Assembly (NCBI GenBank): GCA_017590115.1
Contig: JAGGNK010013558.1
Coordinates: 19,644,823 to 19,708,822, forward strand
Length of the DNA: 64,000 nucleotides
Reading direction: 5' to 3'
Source: Montifringilla adamsi
Lineage: Eukaryota; Chordata; Aves; Passeriformes; Passeridae
The position numbers were made by a program, and so were the translations under genes. The notes beneath the pieces are model-generated. The model was not told the DNA's origin and searched no databases. It saw nothing but the letters and a program-made list of their open reading frames with translations. This document shows positions 12,301 to 24,300 of the stretch, one piece after another (the first letter of the stretch is position 1; each line of letters starts with the position of its first letter).

Positions 12301-15300
12301 GCTCCTGCTCACAGGAATCCATGGCTGTGTCCCTGTGGGGCCAATGGATGGGAATTCCACTGCTTGGAGGGGTCTCAGGGTGAGGAGGGGGCGTTGGGCA
12401 CTTTAACTCTGCCCCAGCCCCCATGGATGGGGATTCCATTGCTTGGAGGGGTCTCAGGGTGAGGACGCATCCCTGACCCTCTGTCCGAGCTCCCAGACCT
12501 TGGGCTGACACATTTGGGATCCTCCTTTCCCCATGGCCTCACGTGATGGGCAGTGGGATGGGTCCTGGGGCACGGCTGCTTGCTCTGGCTGAGATCTTTC
12601 CCTTTCCTCTTTTCTATATCCCTCTTCCCCTTTTCCCCTTTCCCCTTTTCCCCATTTCCCCTTTCCCCTTTTCCCTATTTCCCCTTTTCCCTATTTCCCC
12701 TTTTCCCCATTTCCCCTTTTCCCCATTTCCCCTTTTCACTCTTCCCCTTTCTTCCCCCTTTCTTCCCCCTTTCTTCCCCCTTTCTTTCCCCTTTCCCCCG
12801 CAGGTGGTGGGTGGGTGAGTGGCAGAAGTGCTCAGCCACGTGTGGCCGGGCAGGGCTGATGAAGAGGACGGTGCTGTGCATCCAGAGCGTGGGGCTGGAC
12901 GAGCAGAGGGCCCTGCAGCCAGCAGACTGCCAGCACCTGGCCAAGCCGGATGCCACCGCGCCCTGCCACCCAGAGGTCCCCTGTCCCTCCCCGTGGGCTG
13001 TGGGCAACTGGTCCGAGGTGAGAGGGGACTTTGGGGGTGTCCCGTGTCTTGCAAAGGGGTGGGAGCTGGGGACAGGGGTCCCCGGACACCTCAGCCTGCC
13101 CCAGGGCAATGGCTGTGCTCCTGCTCACAGGAATCCATGGCTGTGTCCCTGTGGGGCCAATGGATGGGAATTCCACTGCTTGGAGGGGTCTCAGGGTGAG
13201 GAGGGGGCGTTGGGCACTTTAACTCTGCCCCAGCCCCCATGGATGGGGATTCCATTGCTTGGAGGGGTCTCAGGGTGAGGAAGGAGCACTGGGCACTTTA
13301 ACTCTGCCCCAGCCCCCATGGATGGGGATTCCATTGCTTGGAGGGGTCTCAGGGTGAGGAGGGGGCATTGGGCACTTTAACTCTGCCCCAGCCCCCATGG
13401 ATGGGGATTCCATTGCTTGGAGGGGTCTCAGGGTGAGGAGGGGGCGTTGGGCACTTTAACTCTGCCCCAGCCCTGGGCTTTGCAGCTCCCTCACACGTGG
13501 TGAGGGCCACGCTCTGTGCTTGGCACAAGGAGGGCAGAAATGGAGTTTTCAGCTGGACATGGCTTGGAACAGCCTGGTGTAGTGGAACCAGAGCCACCAC
13601 CTGCCCACGGCAAGGGGTGGACCTGGATGACCTTCAAGGTCCCTTCCAAGCCGAATGATTCCATGGGGTGATTAATGGTGGCACCCTGTGTAGCCTTGAT
13701 TTATTTTTGTGTTTTTGTGAATCATCCTAACCACAGGCTGAGGGTTTCAACCAGAAAATGATAACTCCTAATTTAAAGAGCCGTGCCAAAAGTGTTCAGA
13801 GTGAAGACAAATATCAGGAGAGAAAGGAGAGAGCCTGGGAACAGAGCTTGTTGCTAAGGAACAAATGGAATCAAATGTGAACAGAGGATTTGAAGGCTAG
13901 ATGAGAGCGAGTTGGAAATATTTTTCTAGGGGCCCCCAAAAGCCACAATTAAGGGCTGGGAAAGATGGATGCAACGATTTAAAGGGAAAATTACAGCTTG
14001 TAGGTGGGTCAGTGCTGGGCAGGGCAGCCCCAGCCCTCACAGCTGGCCTCTGTGGTGTTGGCACCAGTGGATTTGTGAGCCCTGGAGAAAACGTGTTTGG
14101 GATTTTGAGGACCTGAAATTTTTCTGTCCTTTAATTTAAAGGGAGAGCCCTCTTTCTTTTCCATTTCCACCATAATTAGGGGGGTTGGGGGGGGCTTGGG
14201 AGCTTCCCAGAGCCGTGGTCCTTCTGTCAGCAGTAGCAGCAGGCTGGGGCAGCGTGGTCTGCAGGACCAGGCAGGAGCAGTGTGCCCGTGTGGCACTGGG
14301 GCACCTGGCCCTGCCACGGGGGCTCTCTGGGGTTTGGGTGGCACACAGCTGCCTCACCCTGGGGCTCAGTGCCTCAGAGGAGCCCGAAGCACTGCACATG
14401 CAGCTCTGTGCAGTTTCCAAAGGGGCTGATGCAGTCAGAGGAGTGCTTTGTTGTTCTTCAGGGGAGCAGCTCCTTGCAGCCCTCTCACAGGTGCTGGTGT
14501 GTGGTGATGTTTGATTCCAGCTCCTGGAAATGCCTGGTGGTGGCCACCTGGGAATCCTGCAATGCTCTGGGGTGGAAGGGACCTTAAAGTTCATCTGGTT
14601 CCACCCCCTGCCATGGGCAGGAACACCTTTCACAAGCCTGGGTTGCTCCCAGCCCCAAATGCAGCAGAAAATGCTGCTGTTCTCCTTTCTAGCTTCTCAG
14701 TTTCTTTTGTACTGACCCATCTCAAAGAGCCCATTATGGGGAATGGTGTGTCCCCAGCAAAGCTCCTTCCTGACCTTTGCTTTTTCCCTACTCAGACAAC
14801 ACCCATGTTGTTATTCCCTGCTTCAAAGAAGGCTCTTCTAGAAGAAGAGCTGCAATTCATGGCAATAGGTCACAGGAAAGGCCTATTAGCTCATCTCACC
14901 CCTGCCCTGCCCAGCCTCCATCTCCCAGGAAAGCTGTTTCTGGCTGGAAAGCAGGGCAAGGATCACCCTGAGCAAAGTCCCCACAGCTCCAGCCCTGCTC
15001 TGGCACGGTCTCCAACGGGGGCAGCCCCAGAGGGGATTTGGGCAGTAATGCTGTGCATGCCAGGGTGAGCAGGGTGGGACTGGCACAGCAGCTGTCCGGG
15101 CAGAGTGACGTGGAGCCCTCACAGAGGGAGCACTGGCACCACTCCTGGCCTTGCCCCACAGACCTGTCCCTCTCTCTTCCCCTGGCAGTGCTCGGTGAGC
15201 TGTGGGAACGGGACCCAGAGGCGCCCAGTCCACTGCAGCAGCAGCGGCAGCAGCGGGGCCCCGTGCGACCCTGCCGAGAGACCCAGCCCCGAGAGGGCTT

Positions 15301-18300
15301 GCTCCTTGCCACAGTGCCACCAGAAATGGGACAGCGACTGGTCTGGCAGCGGCTCCTCTAGCAGGGAGATACTCAATGAAATCCATTACATCCCCAGCAA
15401 CCACATTCCTAAATTTAACCCCTTGATCCCGAACGTCCCCGAGTCCAACGACGTCAATGTCATCACCGAGGAGGACTTCTCAGCCAGGAAAGGAAATGTC
15501 TTTGTCGATGATTTTTACTACGATTACAACTTCATCAACTTCCACGAGGACCTGTCCTACTATCCCTTCACAGAGAAGGAGCCCAAGGGCGAGGAGCCAC
15601 AGCCAGAGCTGAGCACTGCTGGCACGGAGGGGCCCTGGGAGCTGCCCACTGAGCTCACCACCGAGCTGGGAGGAGAGAGCCAGGAGCAGCCAGCCCCCGA
15701 GGAGGAACTCACTCCTGCTCCTGTGGATGGGCAACACACAGAGCCCGGGGATTTAGCCACCAACCACCTCCTGAGCGTGGTCCCCGAGGATGTGGGATCA
15801 GCCACTCCCAGCTACACCACCCCTGGCTTTTTGGCTGAGGAGGAGGAGGAGGAGGGTACGGTGCCTGTGCCCCACTCTGAGCACCATCCACCCACCCAGA
15901 GCTCCGTGAGCCACCGCTCTGCAAACCACGGCCACCTGCCCTGGGGTGAGCCCCACGGAGCTGTGCCCAGCAGGAGCAGCCTTGGGCAGGGTGTCCCTCC
16001 TCCCGGGGGTCCCCACCCAGCTGGTGTGGGCTGGGGCACTGCCGGGGTGGATGTGCCCCTCGGGCCAGCAGGATGGGACAGCGAGGGCCGTGTGAGCACA
16101 CAGGGGCACGGCCCAGCCTGGTCTGCAGGGAGAGGCCACGGGGACTCCAGGGAAGTGGCTCTGGCCACCACCAGTGACATCCATGGTGCAGCCCCACAGC
16201 CCACCGAGCAGCACGGCCGGGCAGAGGGGATGCTGGACCCGCGGGCAGGAGGGCAATCCCATGGCATGGAGAGGGCACATCTTGCCTTGCCCACCCTGCA
16301 GGCCCCGGGCTGGGGGGTGGCAGGGAGGGCTGGCAGCCCCCACGCTGCCGTGAGTCCCCCTCCTGCGGGTGCTGGTGGGGCTCCCATGGGACAGGGAGGG
16401 CACCAGCCAGAGCTCCACACCCCCACAGCCCCCACCTCAACCCCCCCGGTGGCCACAACAGCCCCTCCAGTGTCCTTGTCCCCTGCCATGCCCGAGCCGG
16501 CCCCCCAGCTCACTTCCAGTGGCCTCAGCCAGCAGGATGCCCTGGGCACAGCCATGCCCACAGCCCCAGCTCATGGCACACCTGCCCACACAGCAAGGTC
16601 CCCCCTGGCATGGGGGACACAGGGGGTGTCCCAGCACCTGGGTCCAGCATCACCCCACACCGAGCTGACCTCCCATGGGACCCCGCTCAGTGTCCCTGCA
16701 CCGAGGGACCCCTCACTGTGGGCACCTCCAGGGACACCAACGAGGGACCCCTCACCATGGGCACCCCCAGGGACACCAACGAGGGACCCCTCACCGTGGG
16801 CACCCCCAGGGACACCAACGAGGGACCCCTCACCGTGGGCACCCCCAGGGACACCAACGAGGGACCCCTCACCGTGGGCACCCCCAGGGACACCTGCCTC
16901 CAATGACGGGGGGCAGGGGCTGTCCCAGCCCACGCCTTTGTCCCCTCGGCTCTGGGAGAAGGGGCTGGAGGAGGAGGAGGAGGAGGAGGAGGCTCTGCTC
17001 TTTCCGTTGCCCCCCATAGCAGCCACTGCCAAGCCCAGCTGGGAGGTCGGGAACTGGAGTGAGGTACGTGGTGAGTCCCAAGGGGCAGTATGGGGTACCC
17101 AGCAGCATTCCCTGTGCTGCAGAGCTGGGTGTTTGGGGTACCCAGCAGCATTCCCTGTGCTGCAGAGCTGGGTGTTTGGGGTACCCAGCATTCCCTGTGC
17201 TGCAGAGCTGGGTGTTTGGGGTACCCAGCAGCATTCCCTGTGCTGTAGAACTGTGTATTTTTGGGGTACACAGCATTCCCTGTGCTGCAAAGCTGGGTGT
17301 TTGGGGTACCCAGCACCATTCCCTGTGCTGCAGAGCTGGGTGTTTGGGGTACACAGCATTCCCTGTGCTGCAGAGCTGGGTGTTTGGGGTACCCAGCAGC
17401 ATTCCCTGTGCTGTAGAACTGTGTATTTTTGGGGTACCCAGCAGCGTTCCCTGTGTTGCAGTGCTCGGCCACGTGCGGCCTGGGCGCGGTGTGGCGGCCG
17501 GTGCGCTGCAGCAGCGGCAGTGACGGTGGCTGTCCCGCGGCCGACAGGCCCGTCCCCGCCCGGAGGTGCTCCCTGAGACCCTGCTCGGCCTGGCGTGTGG
17601 GCAACTGGAGCAAGGTACGGGCTCCGTGGGGAGGGAGGAGTCCCCAAAACCCGCGGGGCAAGGTGTGGGGTCACACTGCTCTCAGGGAGGGCTCTTGCCC
17701 TGTGTGTCACATAGGTAAAGGTTTGTGCTTGCCACAGGGTTTAAACTACTCATCCCACAGTGTTTTGGTTTTTCCTGGGCTGGTAATAAAGTCAGGAATT
17801 GGTAAAAGCTAAACGAAGTGATTTGGTGAAAGGCCAGGTTGGGTGGGGCTGGACAGCCTGGTCTAGCAGCTGTCATCCCATGGCAGGGCTTGGAACAAGG
17901 TGGAACAAGGTGGTCTTTAAGGTCCATTGCGAGCCATTCTGTGGTTCTATGATTTGTCACATGTTCTGGCCACTGTGCCCTGCCAGGGGCTGTTTGCAGT
18001 TGGGTTGGGTGAATTCGGTAGGGTTGGTGGTGGGGAGCAGCCCTCCTTGCTCTGGGTGGCTGCTGTTCCCTGGAATCATCAATTCTTTGAGGCATAAAGA
18101 CTGTTCATGTTCCAGCTGGGAGCCAGCTGGTTTCAGAGGGGTGCTAGTGACAGATGAGCTGCACAGGCTGTGCTCTGGCTTGGCCTAGAGCAAGGTGGGG
18201 AAGGAGGTCAAGTGTCAACTCAACCCCAACCCAAGTTGCTGCTGTGTCCCTGTCCACCGTGGCTGTGTGTCCCTCCCCGCCGTGGCTCTGTGTCCCTCCC

Positions 18301-21300
18301 CACCGTGGCTCTGTGTCCCTCCCCACCGTGGCTCTGTGTCCCTCCCCACCGTGGCTCTGTGTCCCTCCCCACCGTGGCTCTGTGTCCCTCCCCACCGTGG
18401 CTCTGTGTCCCTCCCCACCGTGGCTCTGTGTCCCTCCCCACCGTGGCTCTGTGTCCCTCCCCACCGTGGCTCTGTGTCCCTCCCCACCGTGGCTCTGTGT
18501 CCCTCCCCACCGTGGCTCTGTGTCCCTCCCCAGTGCTCCAGGAGCTGCGGCGGGGGCACGAAGGTGCGGGACGTTCACTGCGTTGACACCAGGGACCAGC
18601 GGCTGCTGCGGCCCTTCCACTGCCAGGCCGGGCTGGCGCAGCCCCCGGCGCAGCTGCCCTGCCACAGTGCCCCGTGCCTGGACTGGTACACGTCCTCCTG
18701 GAGAGAGGTACGGCTGGCCTGGGCACCGCTCAGCCCACCCCTGCCAGGGCAGGGACACCCGCTGCTGTCCCAGCTGCTCCAACCCTGTGTCCCACTGGCC
18801 TGGGACACTGCCAGGGATCCAGGGGCAGCCCCAGCTGGGAATTCCATACCACTTCCTCATCACCCTCCCAGGGAACAATTCCTGCCCAGTATCCCATCCA
18901 TCCCTGCCCTCTGGCAGTGGCAGCCATTCCCTGTGCCCTGTCCCTCCATCCCTTGTCCGCGGTCCCTCTCCGTCTCTCCTGGAGCCCCTCTAGCCCTGGC
19001 AGGCTCTGAGCTCTCCCTGGAGGCTCCTGCCGGCCCAGCTGTGTGCAGGGCCGAGCCCTCAGCGCCCTGTTTGCCCCGCAGTGCTCGGAGCCGTGTGGCG
19101 GCGGGGAGCAGGCCCGCCTGGTGACGTGCCCCGAGCCGGGGCGCTGCGAGGAGAGCCTGAGGCCCAACAGCACCCGGCCCTGCAACAGCCAGCCCTGCAC
19201 CACCTGGGTGGTGGGCTCCTGGGGACAGGTGAGCGGGGCTGCTCCCCTCCGCGGGGACCGCAGGGGACGGGGACCCCCGCCCTGCGCCCGGGGTGGCCCT
19301 GGGGCTGTCCCCAGGCTGAGCCCCGCGTCCCCGCAGTGCTCGGCTCCCTGCGGAGGGGGCATCCAGCGGCGCCAGGTGAAGTGCATGGACACCAGGACGG
19401 GGGTGGCCGAGGAGGACAGCAGCCTGTGTGACCACGAGCCGTGGCCGGAGAGCACCCAGAAGTGCAACCCCCAGGAGTGCGACAGCTCCGAGCCGGGTGA
19501 GCAGCAGGCAGAACCAGGCTGGAGAATGGGGTGGGAGCTCTGGGGGAGATGGAGAGAGAGGTTCAGACGTGGCTTGTGTGAGGCTGACTTGGCTGGTGGA
19601 TGAGTAAGTGGGAATGTTGTAACTGTCTGTAAATGTCCAGAGCATCCGTCCCTCAAGGGGCCAAGCAGGGTTTTGCTGGCACGGATGTGAGCTGGGATGG
19701 GATTGTTGGGGTCAGCAGTGTCACCCAGCACAGGGACACCCGAGGAACCCCGTAGGGTCAAGGGACCCCATCCAGAGGCAACAGGGCATTCAGGAAAAGG
19801 AAGGCACAGGGGAATACCCGGTGATGGAGCTCTCAGGAAGCTGTTCAGTGGTAAAATCCCAGAACACAAGACTTGTGACACAAGCTGGGCCCAGCACCAG
19901 AAGATGGAATAAAGGAGCAGTTCTTCAGCATCTTCAGGTGTGTCTGAGCAGGTGCTCCAGGGAGCCAGCTCCATGTCGACCTGTTTGTCACTTACCTGCC
20001 CCAGCTGCAGCCACAGTGCTTGGCCACACCACGGGCACTCACTTGGCTTCTTCTCCCTCTTCCACTCACAGAGACAGATCCCAAGCACCAGGCTGTTCCC
20101 TGGGAGACAGAAATCTGGGCACTGCAAGGGTTAACAGCACTTTCAGAAAAGCAGTATAATGAGGGATTAGATGTCAATGGTGTCAGTCACTTACCAGCTT
20201 TATCTCTTTAATGTGTCTGTGCAAAAGAAAAGCTCTTTGGCTGCCCAGAAGGTATTGTTGGACCTCCAGGAGGTTTGCTGGCCAAAGGGAGGGCTGAGAG
20301 ATGGGGCAGGGGGGCAGCAGTAGCTGGTGCCTGGGGTGGAGGAGCTGGATGCATGGCTGCTCCACACATCCCTGGGGTCCCCTCTGCAGCCTGGACAGCC
20401 ATTCCAGCCTCCCAGCCCTTTGTGTTCATCCTGTGCCCAGCGTGCTCCTCCCAACACCAATTCCAGAGCAGGCAGAGCGTTGGCTTTGGTAACTGGGATT
20501 TGGGCACTGGCACTGTTGGCCATCAGGATGTTTTCAGCCATGAATCTGCTCCTTTTTTGGAGCATTTGCAGGGCCATGGGGCATTTAGGAAATGATGAGT
20601 CAGCCCTGCTCAAGACACGATGTGCGGTTCCGTTTGTTTTGGTCAGGGGAAAATTTCCGTGCCAGGCTTGGTGATGAGAGCTGTGGAGCCAAGGCTGGAC
20701 CAGAATAACCACTGAGATGTGTAGGAAGCACACAAATAAATGGTAAAATCCTGGATCAAAAATGACATAAATGCTCTGGCTGCAGCCCAGGGCAGGAAAC
20801 GCCTCTTGGAAATACAAACGTTTCCAGCCAAAGCATGAAGGGGAACAAAACTTTCACATGGCAGGAAATCCCAGATGTGTAAATGCACAGGCAAAGGCTC
20901 CCAGAAAGACATAAATGTAACTCCAGCCCTTTCCTGTGCTTTAGGGGATCTTTTCTGCACAAGATGGGCTCAGGCTGGAGCGATCCATGTTTTTGTGAGG
21001 AGCACAGGAGCCTCTCCCTCCTCGGGCACGAGGCGCTCCTGTACCAGCAGAACCAGGCTGGCTCTGTGAGTGGTCATGTCCTCACTGGACACAAAAGTGC
21101 CAATAACCCCAGCAGGGTTTAAATGTTCAAACCGTAATCAGATGGATTTGGAGCAGAGATGGAAGAGATGAAGCACAAACATCTCACAGCAGTCGGCTCC
21201 TCAATTAAAGGAGGTCGGGATTAATTAGAACCAGAGTCCTGAGCTGTTGCCAGCTTATAAATTAATTGAAGATTCCACCAAGGTTATTTTTGAATGTGGC

Positions 21301-24300
21301 TGTTGCCTTACAGCTGCAGCCAGCTGTGAGGGTGTCCTTAGATGGCTCCTGGGAGCTTCAGAGCCGGGGCACCCAGTGCCTCCCTGGGATGCTCCAGGGG
21401 CTGGGGACATTCATCTGGGAATTTTTATGGTGTCGTGGAAAGGAGCTGAGCCTCACCAGGTCAGCGTGGGGGCCTGGAGAAGCCTGCAGCAGTTTATCCA
21501 GCAGATCAGACAGATTTAAACCAGAAAAGTGGGAATTGCTGTGTACTGGAGGAGGAATCAGGGGGTGAATGGAGCTGGTCACTCGGCTGGCCACTGCAGG
21601 GTGGTGGCCGTGCTGGACACGGCAGATCCTGGTGGTGGTGGTGACACATCCCTGCCCAGGACAGAGCAGGGCAGCCCCGGGTGCTCATCAGGGTCGTGCC
21701 ATGGAATGAATCAGTTCCCTCGTGCCTGTTTCTCCAGATCTGATACCAGGGAGGTCTCTGAGCTCCCCAAATCTGCCCCAGGCAGGTGCCAGGCAGGTGA
21801 TGGGGCCAGTTCTTGGCTCCAGCAGCAAACACAGCTGTTCCACAGGTGTCTCAGCTTGAAATTCCAAAGGGACGAGGTGCAGGCTCCACTGGCTGAAGGA
21901 CAAGTGTGTATCCAGTGGTGCAGTTCCTCTGGGAGCAGGGGGGAGCCCAGCCCGTGTCCTGGGAGCAGCAGTGCCTGGGGGCCAAGGAGTGAGGGCTGTG
22001 CTCACACGGGGTCAGTCCCAGACACCATCACTGTCCCACTCTCCTGTTTGCTGGCTCCTTATCCAGGGCTGGCTGTATTTCCATTAATTGGCAATTAAAC
22101 GTGGTGCTCCTGCTCGCTCTGAGCAGGGAAATTAAATTGTTCGTGGTTCTGCAAGTCGCAGAGTTCGTCCACAAGGGATCCATGTGGGAAACAATTGCAG
22201 CAAATCCCAATTTTCTCTGTCATTTGAGCATGTAAGTTCCTATCCAAGTGGTGGGGCCAGGAGGTGCTGCTGAGCGAGGCATGGAGAGCAATTAATTAAC
22301 TGCTAATTAACAGCAGGAGTCAGTGGGAAAGGGATGCTCCAGAAAGGACTCCCTGCTTTGATAAAATGTAGGAGAAAGATGTTGCCTGCAGCAGGGCTGA
22401 CACTTGAAAACTGTCGGGTTTGGGGGTTTCTCCCAGTTTTCCCAGCTGTGGCTGTGTCAGTGGGGATGACCCCCTCCATCCCCTCCGTCCCCTCCATTCC
22501 ATCCCATTCATCCCCCATCCCCTCCATTCCATCCCATTCATCCCTCCATCCCCTCCATCCCCTCCATCCCTCCATCCCCTCCATCCCCTCCCACCCGCCA
22601 TCCCCTCCGTCCTCCCTATCCATCCCCTCCATCCCTCCATCCCCTCCATCCCCTCCATCCCTATCCACCCCCTCCATCCCTCCATCCCCTCCATCCCCTC
22701 CATCCCTATCCATCCCCTCCATCCCTATCCATCCCCTCCATCCCTATCCATCCCCTCCATCCCTATCCATCCCCTCCATCCCTATCCATCCCCTCCATCC
22801 CTATCCATCCCCTCCATCCCTATCCATCCCCTCCATCCCTATCCATCCCCTCCATCCCTATCCATCCCCTCCATCCCTATCCATCCCATCCATCCCCTCC
22901 ATCCCATCCATCTCTCCATCCCCTCCATCCCCTCATGCTGACCAGACACCACAGGAGGCACCTCAGCCCCAGAGCAGGACTCTGGGATAATTTACTTGTT
23001 AAATTCAGCTCTGAGAGCATCCCGAGGGCCAGAGGTCAGCAGCCTAATTCCCTGGATTTGCTAGCTCAGCTCCAAGCTCAACCTTTCCTTGTTTTTACAA
23101 AACGTGTTCCAGGAAGTTTGTTTTTCCCAGGAATAAAAGTAAAAGCTTAGGTCTGGCTGGCAGAAGCTTAAATGAAATTTAAAGCGACTTCCACACCGAC
23201 CTAAAAAAACAGCCCAAAAAAAAGTGGGGGTTTTCAGTCTCTAATGTGCTGACTTAGCCTGGATTTTTAAAGCCCTGCTTTAAGCTATTTCTTTAGCCTA
23301 AAATTTGGCACGGACTTATGGAACATGTTTCCAAATGAAGTGTGAGGATTATATAAAAAATTGTTAATAGAAAGAAATAGCAGTAACAGCATTCAATGAA
23401 CATTGGGTGGGTTTGTAGGTCCCTCTCTGAAGAGCTGACAAATTAAGTGCTTATTACAGCTTCCCTTGCCCAAGACCGAATTCCAGGGCGGAATCACAAG
23501 CTCAGCCAAGATTTTCAGACCTGATCCTGACCCCGCATGCATCCACCCTGAGACTGCAGCAGGATCTGGGAAAGTGATGGGAACTGAAGCCCTCAACGAC
23601 TCCCACTGGCTTCCCTGAGTTCAGGGAGCGTTGGGAACGCTCTCAGGCGTGGGGTGGGATTGTGGGGGTGTCCTGTGCAGGGCCAGGACTCGGGCTGGAT
23701 CATCCCTGTGGGTCCCTTCCAAGCTGGATATGTTATGATCCATGAGGTCACTTGGCTTTGGAGGCCTGGGGTCTCCTGTAAGGTCAGCAGAGCCTGCAGC
23801 CAAGGGTGGTGCCTCTGTTGCCCATCCCTGCAGTTGTGCACAGTGCTCCCGTGCTGTGTGGCTGGGGGGGTGTTCGGGGAGCTGTGACCCCTGGCAGGGT
23901 GGGCTCGGTGTGCTGGGCATGGTGCAGGGGCAGGAATTTCCTGATGGGCCCAGGGTGCTGGCCCGCTGGACAGGGAGCTGGAAGGGGCTGAACCATCACT
24001 CCAAGCCTGGAGAGCAGCTCCCAGCTCTTTCCAAGGAAGGCAGGAGGCAGCTTGGTTGTGATCCATAAATAACTCTCTAGGAAGCTGCGAGTGCTGGATG
24101 TCCTGAGGGGTTGGGCATCCCCCAGCAGGGCCCAGGACATTCCCAGCCCTCCGTGGGCATCCAGGCTGATTGCCACTGTCGTGGGACAGCCCTGAGGTGC
24201 TTTAGGAGCTCTGCTGAGCCACCCCTGTCCTGCAGCAGTGCCTGTGTTCCTGTGCTCCAGCGTCCCAGTGCAGCAGGGCTGGGCTTCAGGGGCTGCCTTG

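Larger units (their letters stand above)
11651..13280. repeat. 815-bp tandem duplication carrying the ADAMTS7 TSR3 exon
   Basis: Unit 1 is 11651-12465 and unit 2 is about 12466-13280; both start cgcatccctgaccctctgtc. The copies are nearly identical over the exon and its flanks and differ mainly in the polypyrimidine tract and by one G (near 11746 versus 12562). Near-identity means a very recent duplication or an assembly error. Confidence 0.92.

Noticed and set aside
17064..17576. Plus-strand reading of the mucin exon continuing through the intron
   Set aside because: The intron happens to be open in that frame, but its 398-base length shifts the next exon out of frame; splicing restores the conserved TSR5 reading.
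16571..17710. Minus-strand open frames of 324-379 residues
   Set aside because: Mirror of the mucin-exon VNTR and the intron minisatellite; no independent start context or family.
18250..18533. Regular direct repeats resembling a CRISPR array
   Set aside because: Units are contiguous with no unique spacers and sit in a vertebrate intron; it is a minisatellite.
18730..20127. Minus-strand open frame of about 465 residues
   Set aside because: Antisense to the TSR7 and TSR8 exons and a CR1 fragment; open only because of GC-rich codon shadows.
22303..22990. Open frames rich in Pro-Ser-Ile or Gly-Met-Glu around 22300-22990
   Set aside because: Translations of the ccatcc satellite in both directions, not genes.
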